Assembly (NCBI GenBank): GCA_964030475.1
Contig: CAXIPT010000002.1
Coordinates: 2,674,827-2,738,826 of the forward strand
Direction of reading: 5' to 3'
Length of the DNA stretch: 64,000 bases
Origin: Tethya wilhelma
Taxonomy: Eukaryota; Porifera; Demospongiae; Tethyida; Tethyidae
Shown: piece by piece, positions 20,901 to 31,709 of the stretch
Layout of the letters: each line of letters starts with the position of its first letter
Position numbering within the stretch: the stretch's first letter is position 1
Program-made: the position numbers and the translations under genes
The notes under the pieces: generated by a model
Seen by the model: only the letters and a program-made list of their open reading frames with translations
What the model was told of the DNA's origin: nothing
Databases searched by the model: none

Positions 20901-22625
20901 AAAAAAAGTCAAATTACTGTTGTATGCAAAAATCGATCCATTATTTTCTGAAAACATTGTATCTCCATTAAAAATTGCCACACTATCTATTGCATGGAAT
21001 GTGCTAATTGCATTATTCTTCATAAAAATGCTTGAAACTTTCAACCGTACAGTGGCTGATCGTAAAGCTACAGCTGAGCCTCCAAAAGATGCAGTGTTTC
21101 CAGTAAAAAAACAATTGCTAATGGTACCTCCACAGGTTCTTCGCATCATAAACGAACAATAGACAATCATTCCACCTCCTGAACCATTATCACGTACTAA
21201 TGCACTGTTATTGTTGAATGTACTGTTCTCCAAAGTAAGTTGACAGTCTCCACAAGTCAAGGCACCCCCATCAGCATGCAAGGCAGTGTTACCTGTAAAT
21301 GTACAGTTGTTGATCTCAAGGATCCCTAGTTTGTTACTTATAGCTCCTGCATAGTAAGCTTCATTCTTGACGAACATACTATTTCTTATTGTCGCGTTAC
21401 TGTATACAAGGCCTATTGCTCCCCCTCCGGCAAAATTTTTGACAATGTTATTTGTAAACTCACAGTCATCTACGACAAGTGTAGATCTATTTCCATGTAA
21501 GGAGAGAGCACCAGAAGACTCAGTGTTTAGCTGTGATACGTTATTTTTGACAATTGCAGCACTTACTGTATTGCTGATCTTGGTGCCTACTAGTGAAACT
21601 TCACAATCTGTAAAAGCAGCTATTGCACCACCACTATTTCCAGCATAGCTTCCAACAAACTCACTATCTGAAACTGCTACTTGGCTATTCAGAGTTGCAT
21701 ATATAGCTCCTCCAGTAGTTGTATTTGCATTAGCTGAATTGTATGCAAACAAAGTGTTTGTTACTATGATATTGCTACCTCGAAGGACACTGATTCCACC
21801 TCCTCCTATCAAATAATATAGCTCTTCAGTTTCACTCTTTTCTATGCTGTTGTTAGAGACAATACAATTGTCAATAACAAGTTCACTTTCTTCATCAATC
21901 TCTATTGCACCACCGTGAAACACTGATGTGTTGTTTGAAAACGTGCTATCACTTATTTTCACAGTACTGTTCAAAGCATACAAAGAGCTTCCAGCATAGT
22001 TTGCATGGTTACTATCAAAGAGACATCCATAAATGGAAAGGTTACTAAGGTTCATGAAAACTGCTCCACCAAGTTCTAGTATGTCATTCCTTGTTTGTCT
22101 ATTCCCGATAAAATGGCTAGTATGAATCATGGATGAACCAACATTTACCAACTCCAATCTAGAACCATAAACATCATTATTTGTGAAGGTACAATTATTC
22201 AGAAAAAGACTATTTACAACAGCAACATCAGTTAAGCATCCTGAAAAGAACAAGCCAAAAAGCTCAATCTCATTAATGTCCCTAAATGTGAATGACACAT
22301 CAGAATTGCAAGACACTTCAGTATAAGACTCATCACTTGTATCATTGCTTGTAATGGCTAAACTGGATACATTTACTATTGTAAAGTTGTAATCCAAACT
22401 ATGGGTACCAGGCAATAACACAAAGGTCAATTCACTCAATTCAGAGGTGAAACTTTCATTAGACACTAGTTTCCCATACTCAGAGAGGGTCATACAGTGT
22501 GCCTCTTCATCAGGACATAGGGACCATAGGGTATCATCAGTAGGAACAATATAGTAGGTCTCAGCAGATACAGAGAGTGATGGATGTGACACACAAAGCA
22601 ATAGGAGAAGCAGTGAGATAAACAT
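17928..22625 (-). CDS. Pmp-like beta-helix, multi-pass membrane receptor B
   Basis: 1565 residues from an ATG at 22623-22625, with a signal peptide ending LSVSA before ETYYIVP. It has the architecture of receptor A: beta-helix repeats rich in GGAI and FxxNN to about residue 800, a Cys-rich stalk with CANNRSGILCGGCADG, eight or nine membrane segments, and a tail with ELRSPLKDLLELDPGTE. Conservation is uneven. The block SSLYALNS...STFSNNTSVFHGGAIEID and the stalk/first membrane segment are almost the same as in A, C and D. The first ~150 residues and most inner repeats differ strongly. The last ~45 residues (HSSVCISSSEDHLI end) are unique to this copy. Single exon, undamaged. The ligand is unknown. 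Confidence 0.88.
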   Translation of the reverse strand: MFISLLLLLLCVSHPSLSVSAETYYIVPTDDTLWSLCPDEEAHCMTLSEYGKLVSNESFTSELSELTFVLLPGTHSLDYNFTIVNVSSLAITSNDTSDESYTEVSCNSDVSFTFRDINEIELFGLFFSGCLTDVAVVNSLFLNNCTFTNNDVYGSRLELVNVGSSMIHTSHFIGNRQTRNDILELGGAVFMNLSNLSIYGCLFDSNHANYAGSSLYALNSTVKISDSTFSNNTSVFHGGAIEIDEESELVIDNCIVSNNSIEKSETEELYYLIGGGGISVLRGSNIIVTNTLFAYNSANANTTTGGAIYATLNSQVAVSDSEFVGSYAGNSGGAIAAFTDCEVSLVGTKISNTVSAAIVKNNVSQLNTESSGALSLHGNRSTLVVDDCEFTNNIVKNFAGGGAIGLVYSNATIRNSMFVKNEAYYAGAISNKLGILEINNCTFTGNTALHADGGALTCGDCQLTLENSTFNNNSALVRDNGSGGGMIVYCSFMMRRTCGGTISNCFFTGNTASFGGSAVALRSATVRLKVSSIFMKNNAISTFHAIDSVAIFNGDTMFSENNGSIFAYNSNLTFFGSVSVYESQSVDIPSIQMTPGGALTCYIAFITFYGDTIFTSNNATNGGAIVALQCQMFFKGEVTIANNTAAKSGGGIFSFQSTLYFEGVSNISNNMAWENGGGINAVNSFIQVFSRSTLTLMQNNASKNGGGMYLMSNSKVYLSKRTPECKSLEFCLIDPSELLKLQLVENTADYGGAIYVDDNTAPLSCSSSSPQRESTISVDCFLQTLVLYPIFMILPDQFGQFNSQLNVLNVYFKNNTARKNLGNSVYGGLLDRCRISPSTEINFPITSGTPRVVDPVEYFNITTTLDVKDVSSDPVRLCFCLRNIPDCDYKLSTVMVRKGERFTLSLVAVDQVNNTVGSDIRSTVLSPATLQRGQGNQEASSECTDLEYNIIAPFDTKSTTLSVFADGPCRNKGISVKRIDIPFLSCPLGFIERDEVCDCEQILVEHGFIEENCSIDSQSVIRRNNAWISFENSSNGEEYLAILNCPLDYCVPSSSEVLVDLNFPNGSDIQCANNRSGILCGGCADGLSLLLGTSHCGDCSNHNGLALLIVFAIAGVLLVIFILTCNLTIAVGTTNGLIFYANIVYTNRASLFPPEFNTNANILKIFIAWINLDFGIETCFYNGMDEYVKTWLKLFFPTYIILLVIAIIIISEYSTRFSKLISTKNPVATLATLVLLSFTRFIRLIIDGTAFATVERYSIGQLNGSAQSGDIVWRSDANLAFFEPKRIPFFIVVLLIAVVSLCYVLLLLFWQCLQRSPNKSFFKIITNPKVKLFIDAHLAPFKDYHRYWFGTELVVRVILSIIIAINDASRIVNLFSIIVATGTLLLIGSLINGGVYKKWLLFTLENSYLFNLLFFTIATTYVKALDQPNNNRTLLALSYLSVFIAFVTFLGTLAYHICSFVCLDQATHLYRFLRDIRKKKHKSSLATKEDIVYKRMPEVESNPVMRFSELRSPLKDLLELDPGTETSINTIRPSQVNKPKNTSVSKRQVCTHSSVCISSSEDHLI

Positions 22626-23277
22626 GGCAAGCTAAAGATTGAATACAGAAAAATGGCAAATTAAATTTGTAAAAATCATAATAGCATTTGCCTATGAGTC
22701 ACCAAATAGCATGTAATCTTACAAGCTACAAGGAAAAACAAGTGTTTGTAAATGGCATTGAGAAAAACCAATATAGTATAAAGAGATCTAGGTGATTGCA
22801 TCATAGCTACATTTATTCAGCTTTTATAATAATGATAAATATGTCATACAGATTGCACAATGTCGTACAAATAAACATTTTACCTTTAAAAGTCTCCAGT
22901 TCTTCATGCAGTATTCAACTAAACAGTGAACAATATACTTAGTTTGCCACCATGGCACATTCAAACTAGAATCATACTTAGTCTATAACATGGTCAAGGC
23001 TCTGTATGCATTCATAATTATGCTATTATAGTCAAAGCTATTTATAGACATGTGAGTGACATGATGTGTAGCTACTAGTAACATGTGATCAACTATTGCA
23101 TGGATAGTCCAGACAATCACTATTATTTATGCCCCCCAAAAATTGCGCATAATATTATAGCTGCTAATAAGGTGTTTAAGGTCACACACATTAACTTTAC
23201 TATTATTACACACAGAAAACACTGTAGAGTAACAAGCAAGGCAAAACCCTTTGTGTACACCTAAAAATTATCATATA
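22626..23277. other. Upstream flank of receptor B, no gene seen
   Basis: AT-rich sequence that should hold the promoter of receptor B on the minus strand. No coding region or bounded repeat is recognised. Confidence 0.4.
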
Positions 23278-25560
23278 TCATTTTAAAACCAACTTATCAC
23301 ATTGTAAATTTTCCCTCTCTTCAGGACTATGAACAATACTAGTGTGAGTAACTATGTGTTTATCTTGAAGTTGGCTGTCTTCCACATGTACTTGTAAGGG
23401 AATCGAACGGTTTGACTCAACATCGACCGATTCTGAGAGTAGTTCTGGTTCCATCTCAATTAATTCTTTCATCGGAATTCGTAAGTTTTGCAAAGTTACT
23501 ATTATTTCCTACTGCTTTGACATTTGCATGCAGGCTTACTGAAGTTTGCTAATTGCTCTTGGTTTGGATTTGAAACAGATTTGCATTCATTTCTAGCAAC
23601 TACATGCTGAAAACGTTCTTTCAGATACCTAACTTGAGATGTCAGCACAAATGTGCCAGTGTGATATACTATAGTATACGTAAAGTGCCAGCAAATGTAA
23701 CTAAAGCAATTGACGTTGAAATGAATGCAAACAAAACAGTAGCTTGATTGGGTTTTCCACTATCTTCTCCGATGTAGGTTGTGATTATGGAAAGCAAAAG
23801 GAGATTGAGATATAGGAGTTTTCAAGAACATTCAATGGCCACTTTTTGTATATCCCTCTACTCGTTAAATTGGATACCATGAGAAGCAAACCGGCCACAA
23901 TGCTAATAAACAGTGAGTTTAGAGCAAGTCCACGATCATTTACTGCTATAACTACATACAAAAAAAATCCTAATTAAGAGTTGCATTTCAATCCAGTATA
24001 GCGATGGCGATCCTTGAAATAAGCATGGTAAGCATCCATGAATAACTGTAACTTTGGATTTGATAACATATCTTGAATGGCTACAGTTAGTCTTTCCAAC
24101 ATACATCATTATTTTAGTCATCTTGATAATAAGTGTAAGTGGATACTCACCACGTGTTTCAAACTTGTTGAACATTGTAACCCATGCAGTAGCCACGTTA
24201 GCAACATTATTATTGTTGTCTTTTACCAAATTCCTTCAACTTACACAACTATCATGCAAGCATTACCAAGCCAATGGCCACAGTAGTTTTAACTCTACTC
24301 CAGTGAGTGTTGACGTAGTTTGGAAAATTAATGGAAATAATTTAGCCTTCTCCGGAAAAGAGCGCCTACCTCTTTTGTTTACAATTTTACTTGTAGCATT
24401 GCTTGGAAGTTTCTTTGTGTTTCTGTTGCTTTTTGGGCAGTGTCTTCAATGCTGCCCAAACAGACATCCTTCAACAAGAACAGGATCACACTCATAACCT
24501 TCAACTAAACCTGTAAAGCCAAAAGGACAACTTAGAAATTCAACATTAATCACAGCTTCTGATATACACTTGCTTTGGCAAGGACCATCCGCAAACACTG
24601 AAATAGTAGCACTCTTCTCGGCTACAGGTGCTATAACATTGTATTGCATGCAAAGATGTGCATTGATCCCGGGAAAACTGGTCGCTTTGACAAATATGGA
24701 GAAGCAGGTGATTTTGCAATACTATATATACGTATACCACTCGGTGTTGCATGTTTTGTTCCCTTGATCTACAGCCACGAGACTAATGCTAAAACTTTCT
24801 CCTTTCCTGACTGTTACAGTGGGTAGCTTGTAATCACATTGGTACATTGTTGAGACAGATACACACATGGACGTGTAATGATGAAACATCATCTAAATTG
24901 ACATTGGTAGTCTTGTTTAAGTACTCAATTGCATGGACAAATCTAGGTTTGGATGTCGAGAAGGACAAGTTAACCTGAGATGCAATACTTATTGCACACC
25001 GATCAAATATAACCCCCCAAAATTGAAATGTACTAGTTTTCGAGCAGTACATGTTGTTTGTAAAGAAAGTGTTGCGAAAATTAAGTTCATAGTAGAAGAT
25101 TTCAGTTCTCCAGGTTGGATAATAAATGTTGGATAGAGTACTATTGCTTGAAAGAAGCAATAGGCAAATTAAGTTCGTGGCTGAAGTTTGAATGGCCCTG
25201 CATGTTAAAGGCGTTGTGTTATCATCCACACATATGGCTCCACCATATTCAGCTGTATTACGAAATCAATAAAGTTTAACTCCAACCAATCCTCCCGGTC
25301 TTGACAGACTTACACGACAGGTAACATTTGTAATACACTGACTCAGGTACTTGTTTGGCCACAATCAAGTTGGAGCTAGATTCTAAATGGATCTCACCAC
25401 CACTCTGAACAGCATTGTTCTCTCTATAAGGGAAAGTGTGCCTTGTGTGAATGTGATAAGAGTGCTTGGTGCAACAATGCCACCACCATTAAAGCCATGA
25501 AGCTTCATAGTTTGAAATGATTGTTGTTTCTTTAAAGTATAGTTTACCCTTGCATGATTA
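23278..25560 (-). pseudogene. Rearranged and decayed beta-helix receptor gene
   Basis: Minus-strand pieces follow the order of receptor C from right to left: beta-helix remnants near 25230-25500, the DDNTTPLTC and RCAISIASQVN region (24834-25229), the MQYNVIAP...ECDPVLVEG region (24490-24649), SNPKL...MDAYHA (about 24000-24066), membrane remnants down to about 23650, and a tail fragment with PMKELIEMEPELLSESVDVES (23278-23493). Many stops and shifts break it. The CANNRSG stalk and first membrane segments are missing, and the stretch 24068-24476 is inverted. It resembles C most closely, including the tail, so it is probably an old duplicate of C. Confidence 0.85.
24068..24476 (+). other. Inverted segment inside the receptor pseudogene
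   Basis: On the plus strand this stretch reads WLQLVFPTYII, then VATLATLLLLSFTKFLQL, then LLLFGQCLQCCPNRHPS. That is the central membrane region of a receptor like C, while both flanks read on the minus strand. The left break is near 24068-24078 and the right break near 24475, where CCPNRHPS meets the reversed ECDPVLV. An inversion accompanied by deletion of the stalk explains the arrangement. It remains open over about 140 residues. Confidence 0.8.
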
Positions 25561-25897
25561 AAGATGAAGGAACTTTGTGTACATGTACAAGAACTGTTGA
25601 ATATTGGAGTAGTTAAGTTGGGTTCTAATTGTTTGCTATATCCGAAACAAAATCACATGCCCACACAGTACATGTGCCTCTTCTGTTTCATCAGAACATG
25701 GGTATTTCATCGATCATCAACTATGCCACTGAAGCATATGTATAACACTATTAAGGGCATGTAGCGTCACATACAAACACTATTATCTCATACAATACAA
25801 TAACTATACTATACACTCTTCTATATACAAATTTTAAGCATAGAACATACAATGCCACGTACTATAGATGCACTTTCTACACACAAAAAATCTGTTC
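25561..25897. repeat. 3' flank of receptor C, shared with two other places
   Basis: The sequence just beyond the stop of receptor C has a recognisable copy, in the other orientation, at about 39501-39790 after receptor fragment E, and again at 43289-43583. Shared landmarks include the block around GAAGAGGCACATGTAC (plus strand at 39707 and 43504). It holds no gene. Confidence 0.6.
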
Positions 25898-28800
25898 TTA
25901 CATAGTAAAAGTCTCCCTCTCTTCAGGGACGAGAACAATACTATTATGAGTAATCATGTGGTTATTTTGTAGCTGCTGCATGGGGTTTGACTCAACATTG
26001 ACAGATTCTGAGGATGTTTCTCGTTCCATCTCCATTAATTCTCTTATTGGACTTCGTAGTTCTGCAAAGTTACAAACAGGCATATGGAAGTTCATTAAAG
26101 GCTCTTCATTTGAGTTTGGAATTAAATTTTGCCCATTTATTTTAACCATCCGCTGAATCAGTTGTTTCAGATATCCAATTTGAGATGTAAATACAAATGT
26201 GCTAGCATGATACACCAAAGTGCCAGCAAATGTTACCATGGCAATTAATATTGATACATAAGCATGCCATTCAGTAGCACGATCAGTATTACTGCTAAGC
26301 CCTTCGATGTAGATTGTACCGATGGAAAGCAAAAGGAGATTCAAGTAGTAAGAGTTTTCGAGAACATTTAGTGGCCACTTTTTGTATATCCCACCACCAG
26401 TAAGATTAGCTACCATAAAGAGTAAGCCTGCAATGGTATTAACAAACAGTGAGTTTAGAGCAGGGCCATGATCATTTGCTGCTATGACAACATACAAAAT
26501 AATCCTAATCAATAGTTGCATTCCGATCCAGTAGCGGTGGTGATCCTTGAAAGGAGCATGGTAAGCATCCATAAATGACTTCAACTTTGGATTTGATAAG
26601 CACTTGAGAGGATGTCTATTTGGACAGCGTTGAAGACACTGCCAAAACAGCAACAAAAATATGAAGAAAACTGCAATCAAAATTATTAAAATGACAACAG
26701 CAAGAAGAGGTATTCGCTTTCCATCATAGTAAGCTAAATTTCCATCTTTTTCCCAAACTAGACTCAGAACTCTTAGACTATTATTTGAGACATTGAGGCC
26801 ATCAACTTTGTAATGTTCAACTATAGCATAAGCTGCACCATTAATGATAAGACGAAGGAATTTGGTATACGATAGCAAAATCAACGTTGCCAAAGTGGCT
26901 ACCGTGTTCTTTTTAGCTATAAGATTTGAGAATCGTGTCGAGTATTCACTTATAATGATAATAAAGATGACCAGGACAATAATGTAAGTCGGAAAGGCCA
27001 ATTGAAGCCATGTTTTGGCATATTCATCCATTCCATTGTAAAAACATGCCTCAATACCAAAATCAAGGTTTATCCAAGCAATGAAGGCTGTTAAGAAGTA
27101 TTTGGCATAGATATCAGAAGGAAAAAATGAGGCACGATTAATACTCACAATATTTGCATAAAAGATCAGTCCATTGATAGTTCCAATAGCAGTGGTCAGG
27201 TTGCATATCAAAATGAAAATGACCAGCAGAACACCAGCTATTGCAAACACTATTAGCAGAGCAAGTCCATTATGATTGGAACATTCTCCACAATGGGAGG
27301 TACCAAGGAGGAGACTAAGACCATCAGCACAACCACCGCATAGAATACCAGAACGATTGTTAGCACATTGTACATCAGCACCACTGGGAACGTTTAAGTT
27401 AACAAATACTTTAGAATTTGATGACACACAGTAATCAAGGGGACAGTTTCTAGAAGCAGAAAGCTCTTCAGTACTTTGAATAAAATTAATCCACGCATTG
27501 TTTCGACGTCTAACTGACTGAGAATCAACTGAACAGTTGTTCTCTTGAATGAATCCATTATCAACTAGTATTGGATCACAGTCACAACCTTCAGAGGATT
27601 CAACAAAACCAATAGGACAGCTCAAAAATTCAATGTCAATAGTTACAGTTGATATGCCACTACTCTGGCAAGGACCATCAGCAAATACTGAAATACTTGC
27701 ATCTTTTATATTCAATGGTGCCATCACATTGTAGTTCAATTCACTACAAACATTGGAAGAGTATTGATCACCTTGATCCGGTTGAATTGTGGCAGGCACA
27801 GATGCAATGCTGCGAATACGACTCTGCATAGTGTTGTTAACTTGATCAATAGCTACAAGACTTACAGTAAACCTTTCTCCTTTCCTCACCATTACTGTGG
27901 GTAGCTTGTAATTACAATCAGGTACATTGTTGAGACAGAAACACACACGGACAGGAAAAGATGAAATGTCATCTAACTTGAGGTTGGTAGTGATATTGAG
28001 GACATCAATTGCATTAATAAACCTTGGTTCAGTAATAAAAAAGGGAATATTAACTTCGGCCACAATACCTACTTGGCATCTGTCAAGTAGACCTCCAAAT
28101 ACTGAATGTCCTAATTGCCGTGCAGTGTTATTCATAAAGTGTGTGTTACGAAAATTTAGTTGGTTATAGAAATTATCAAATTCCTCGGGCAGAAGTGTGA
28201 ATGTTGGATAAAGAACTATTGTCTGCAAAAAGCAAAAAGCATTAAAATTTAAAGAACTACTTTTTGGTGTAGCCAAGCATGTAAGCGATGTTGTATTGTC
28301 ATCAATACATATGGCGCCACCGAAATCAGCTGTGTTTCTAATAAATTGTATCTGCAGCCAATGTTCTGGGTCACGACTTGCACGACAAGCATCAATTTCC
28401 ATACACTCTGGTAAATGTTTGGCCACAACTAAATTCGAAGTTGACTGTAAATGGATCCCGCCACCACACTGAAGAGCATTGTTCTCTATAAGAGAAAGAC
28501 TACCTTGCGCAAGTATGATAAGAGTACGCACTGCGACGATGCCACCACCATTTAAACTAGCCTCATTGTTTGAGATAATAACTGCAAGTCCATTGAAATT
28601 CAAGTCACTATTAAAAGCATGAATACCACCTCCAGATTCAGTAGCTCTATTCTTGGTTATAATCAGTTGTCCATTTACATTAATAGAGCATATCAATGAT
28701 ACAATTGCTCCTCCAAAAGTGGCTCTATTGTTCGAAAATGTAGTAACACCATTAAACCATATGGAACTTGCATAGCAAGTTAACGCTCCTCCTGCGTCAA

Positions 28801-30412
28801 CTTGAACTGAAGAATTGATTGATTTTGTAAAATTAGAATGCATCACTTGGAAATTTCCGAAAAAGGACATGTTGCTGTTGTAAGCATAAATGGATCCAAA
28901 ATTGTCAGAAAATGTTGAATTACCATCAAATACAACCTCGCTGTCAACTACATGGAAAACACTAGTAGTTTCAATGTAATGTTGTGAAAATGTGTTTGTA
29001 CCGTCCAATAGCAAGACTGCTGACTCGATAGCTATAGCTGAACCTATGACTGCACTGTTTCCAATAAAGTTACAATTGCTGATGGTCCCACCACAAATTC
29101 CAGTTCTAGTCTGAGAATCAACAACCTGAATGCAAGTTATGTCTATACCACCTCCTGAACCACGATTACCTTCAAATGCACTGTTGTCTCCAAAAGTACT
29201 ATTGTCCACAGTAAGCTCACAGTCCACACATATAATAGCACCTCCAATATCACGTAGAGCTTTGTTTCCGGTAAATGTGCTGTTCATAATCTTGCAAACA
29301 CTATACAGTGCAGTGCCAATAGCACCACCTCGTAGTCCTGCTTCATTGTCCATGAAAATACTGTCACTGACTGTAGCAGAACCAAATACATGCCATATAG
29401 CTCCTCCACTAGCATTGCTTTTAGCAGTGTTATTTGAAAATTCACAGTTATCTATTACAATCGTACTATTACGTGACAAAATAGCACCACCTGCTGCATA
29501 AAGAGCTCCACCAGCCATACTATTTGTATTTGCTGAATTTTCAACAAAACAACTGTTGATCACTGTGATGTTACTACCTCCAAGAGCAGATATTCCACCT
29601 CCTCCAATCAAAATAACTTCAGAATCTCTGCTCTCACTTTGTTCAATACTGTTGCCTGAAAATGTGCAGTTGTAAATGATGAGTTCACTTTCTTCTTTAA
29701 TCTCTATTGCACCACCATAAAAAACTGATGTATTGTTTGAAAAAGTGGTGTCAGTTATCTCCACAGAACTGTTCAAAACATACAAAGAGCTACCAGCATT
29801 GTTTGCATGGTTACTATCAAAAAGACACCGGTATATGGAAAGATAACTACAGTTAGCAAATAATACTCCTCCAAGCTCTTGTACATCACTTTCTGCTTGT
29901 CTGTTCTTGATAAAATGGCTGCTATGAATCACAGCAGAGCTCACGTTGACCAACTCTAATCTCGATTCACTAATGTCTCCACCTTGAAAAAGGCATTCAC
30001 TGACTGTAAGATCTCTTACAGAATCAATGTTGATTTTGCACCCATCTAGCACCACATTCGATAACACTACTTCCTCAACATGATGAAAGCTGAAGCCGAC
30101 ATTGTTGTGACACAGAATGCTGGTATCATTCTCAGTAGTACTATTACCAGTTATAGTTAAATTGAAGATGACATCATTTGTAAATGTTAAATTGCTTTCT
30201 AAAACGTGATTGCCGGATGCCCATAGTAACAGGAGTCCATTGTCAAAGGTGAGACTCTCACTGGATGCTAGCTTATCAAACTTTGAGATTGTCATACAGT
30301 GTCGAGTCTCTTCACCAGGACATAGGGTATCATCAGTAGGAATAATATAGTAGGTCTCAGCAGATACAGAGACTGAGAGACATGAGGCACAGAGCAAGAG
30401 AAGTGGCAACAT
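25898..30412 (-). CDS. Pmp-like beta-helix, multi-pass membrane receptor C
   Basis: 1504 residues from the ATG at 30410-30412 (MLPLLLLCASCLSVSVSA). The frame extends 18 codons further to a TTG, but this ATG gives a normal signal peptide like those of A, B and D. Same order of parts: beta-helix repeats with GGAI/GGG and FSxNT signatures, Cys-rich stalk with CANNRSGILCGGCADG and CGECSNHNG, eight or nine membrane segments, and a tail with ELRSPIRELMEMERETSSES. The beta-helix is a little shorter than in A and B. The tail end (MITHNSIVLVPEERETF) is shared with fragment E at 39060-39500 and with the pseudogene at 23278. Single exon, undamaged. Confidence 0.88.
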   Translation of the reverse strand: MLPLLLLCASCLSVSVSAETYYIIPTDDTLCPGEETRHCMTISKFDKLASSESLTFDNGLLLLWASGNHVLESNLTFTNDVIFNLTITGNSTTENDTSILCHNNVGFSFHHVEEVVLSNVVLDGCKINIDSVRDLTVSECLFQGGDISESRLELVNVSSAVIHSSHFIKNRQAESDVQELGGVLFANCSYLSIYRCLFDSNHANNAGSSLYVLNSSVEITDTTFSNNTSVFYGGAIEIKEESELIIYNCTFSGNSIEQSESRDSEVILIGGGGISALGGSNITVINSCFVENSANTNSMAGGALYAAGGAILSRNSTIVIDNCEFSNNTAKSNASGGAIWHVFGSATVSDSIFMDNEAGLRGGAIGTALYSVCKIMNSTFTGNKALRDIGGAIICVDCELTVDNSTFGDNSAFEGNRGSGGGIDITCIQVVDSQTRTGICGGTISNCNFIGNSAVIGSAIAIESAVLLLDGTNTFSQHYIETTSVFHVVDSEVVFDGNSTFSDNFGSIYAYNSNMSFFGNFQVMHSNFTKSINSSVQVDAGGALTCYASSIWFNGVTTFSNNRATFGGAIVSLICSINVNGQLIITKNRATESGGGIHAFNSDLNFNGLAVIISNNEASLNGGGIVAVRTLIILAQGSLSLIENNALQCGGGIHLQSTSNLVVAKHLPECMEIDACRASRDPEHWLQIQFIRNTADFGGAICIDDNTTSLTCLATPKSSSLNFNAFCFLQTIVLYPTFTLLPEEFDNFYNQLNFRNTHFMNNTARQLGHSVFGGLLDRCQVGIVAEVNIPFFITEPRFINAIDVLNITTNLKLDDISSFPVRVCFCLNNVPDCNYKLPTVMVRKGERFTVSLVAIDQVNNTMQSRIRSIASVPATIQPDQGDQYSSNVCSELNYNVMAPLNIKDASISVFADGPCQSSGISTVTIDIEFLSCPIGFVESSEGCDCDPILVDNGFIQENNCSVDSQSVRRRNNAWINFIQSTEELSASRNCPLDYCVSSNSKVFVNLNVPSGADVQCANNRSGILCGGCADGLSLLLGTSHCGECSNHNGLALLIVFAIAGVLLVIFILICNLTTAIGTINGLIFYANIVSINRASFFPSDIYAKYFLTAFIAWINLDFGIEACFYNGMDEYAKTWLQLAFPTYIIVLVIFIIIISEYSTRFSNLIAKKNTVATLATLILLSYTKFLRLIINGAAYAIVEHYKVDGLNVSNNSLRVLSLVWEKDGNLAYYDGKRIPLLAVVILIILIAVFFIFLLLFWQCLQRCPNRHPLKCLSNPKLKSFMDAYHAPFKDHHRYWIGMQLLIRIILYVVIAANDHGPALNSLFVNTIAGLLFMVANLTGGGIYKKWPLNVLENSYYLNLLLLSIGTIYIEGLSSNTDRATEWHAYVSILIAMVTFAGTLVYHASTFVFTSQIGYLKQLIQRMVKINGQNLIPNSNEEPLMNFHMPVCNFAELRSPIRELMEMERETSSESVNVESNPMQQLQNNHMITHNSIVLVPEERETFTM

Positions 30413-30529
30413 GACAAACTGAAATGTATACAGTTGAGAAATAATGATCGCAATTCGCATATACAAAATTTTTGTTTCATATAGCTAGCAGCTAATATCT
30501 GAATCAGCATCACTAACTAAAGTTCATGA

Positions 30530-30950
30530 ATGCCTATATAGTACCATACAGGAAGTACTATAATGATCCATATAGCTCTACCGTGACAGCACACACGTCT
30601 ACTATACACTTGTATTATGCTATGCATGACCAAACAGGATGCGCTACGATTAATTAGCTACAGTACAATGGCTACACATGACATGGACAGCATGTACAAG
30701 GACAATATATTATATTATATTATGCAATCTGCACGAGGCTCATGCATACAATTATGCAAAGACTTGTAACAACAGGTGTATAATGCTTGTAGAAGGTATT
30801 GTACAATTAATTTTATTAATTGGACACAATTACTCTTGTTCACTTGTGTGATTCCCTCATTAATTATATAGGAAGTGCAGTCACACAGTAAAAAGATCCC
30901 TCTTTATGTATGGAAAAAGACTTATACTTAGTCTACTATGATTGTGTAAT
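30530..30950 (-). repeat. Second copy of the 3' flank of receptor D
   Basis: About 400 bases correspond, with divergence, to 31338-31709, which is the 3' flank of receptor D. Matching landmarks are ACCATACAGGAAGTA, GACCAAACAGGATG, CATACAATTATGCAAAGACT and GATCCCTCTTTATG. Together with 31240-31337 it forms a fossil gene end. A short related piece in the other orientation lies at about 41030-41110. Confidence 0.75.
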
Positions 30951-31239
30951 TACACTGTTAAAAATAGTGTGTCCACATTACTGCTTAGATTTTACACACT
31001 AGTGTGTTAAACAACACCCTTTTTCTGTTGCCATGGAAACGCTTGATGTGGTTTAAGTTCAAAGAAGCATATTTTCATGTGGATTAACTTTTCTGGGGAT
31101 TGAATACTGAAATATTAGTTTTCAACATCTAGAGAAGCTTTTGAGTTACATTATCATGCTTAAATGCACATTTAAGATTTACACACTTTAGGTGTGTTAA
31201 ATTTAACATGCATGGGAACACACCATTTTTAACAGTGTA
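30951..31239. mobile_element. Small TA-flanked MITE (289 bases)
   Basis: The ends are TACACTGTTAAAAATAGTGT and its near complement ACACCATTTTTAACAGTGTA. Inner short inverted pieces (TTTACACACTAGTGTGTTAA, ACACTTTAGGTGTGTTAA) repeat the same theme. The element sits at a TA that is empty in the matching flank of receptor D near 31695-31705, which supports insertion with TA duplication as in Tc1/mariner-type MITEs. It has no coding capacity. Confidence 0.8.
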
Positions 31240-31337
31240 TTTTGTACTCTTTGCTCCTTTTGAGGAGGAAGCTAAGGTGTGGGACACTGTGGGTAGAGAA
31301 GTTCTGGCTCGATTGGATCAAGTTTACCATACCTCTA
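31240..31337 (-). pseudogene. Fossil 3' end of a lost receptor D-like gene
   Basis: About 90 bases resemble the last codons of receptor D at 31710-31800: both have a polypyrimidine stretch, then TTTGAGGAGGA and a GGCTxGATTGGA block. Followed leftward by the MITE and then by the copied 3' flank, this is what remains of a receptor gene once located between C and D. Confidence 0.65.
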
Positions 31338-31709
31338 CAGTACCATACAGGAAGTAATAAAATGATCCCTAACTTTGCCGTGACAGTACTCACATGTCTA
31401 CCACACATTCATATTGTACTCTGCGCATGACCAAACAGGATGTATTATCATGAATTTGCTACAGTACAATGACTACACATGGACAACATGTACAAGGACA
31501 TGGTATATTGTGTAATCTTAGGCTCATACAATTATGCAAAGACTTGTGCATGTGCTTGTAGAAGGCAATGTACAAAAATAAACACCTTAACTTAGTGGAT
31601 ATAACTACTGTTGTTCACATGATTCACTCAGATACAGGAAGTGCGGTCACGTAGTAAAATGATCCCTCTTTATGCATGGAGATCAACTTATACTGGTATG
31701 TGTAACTAT

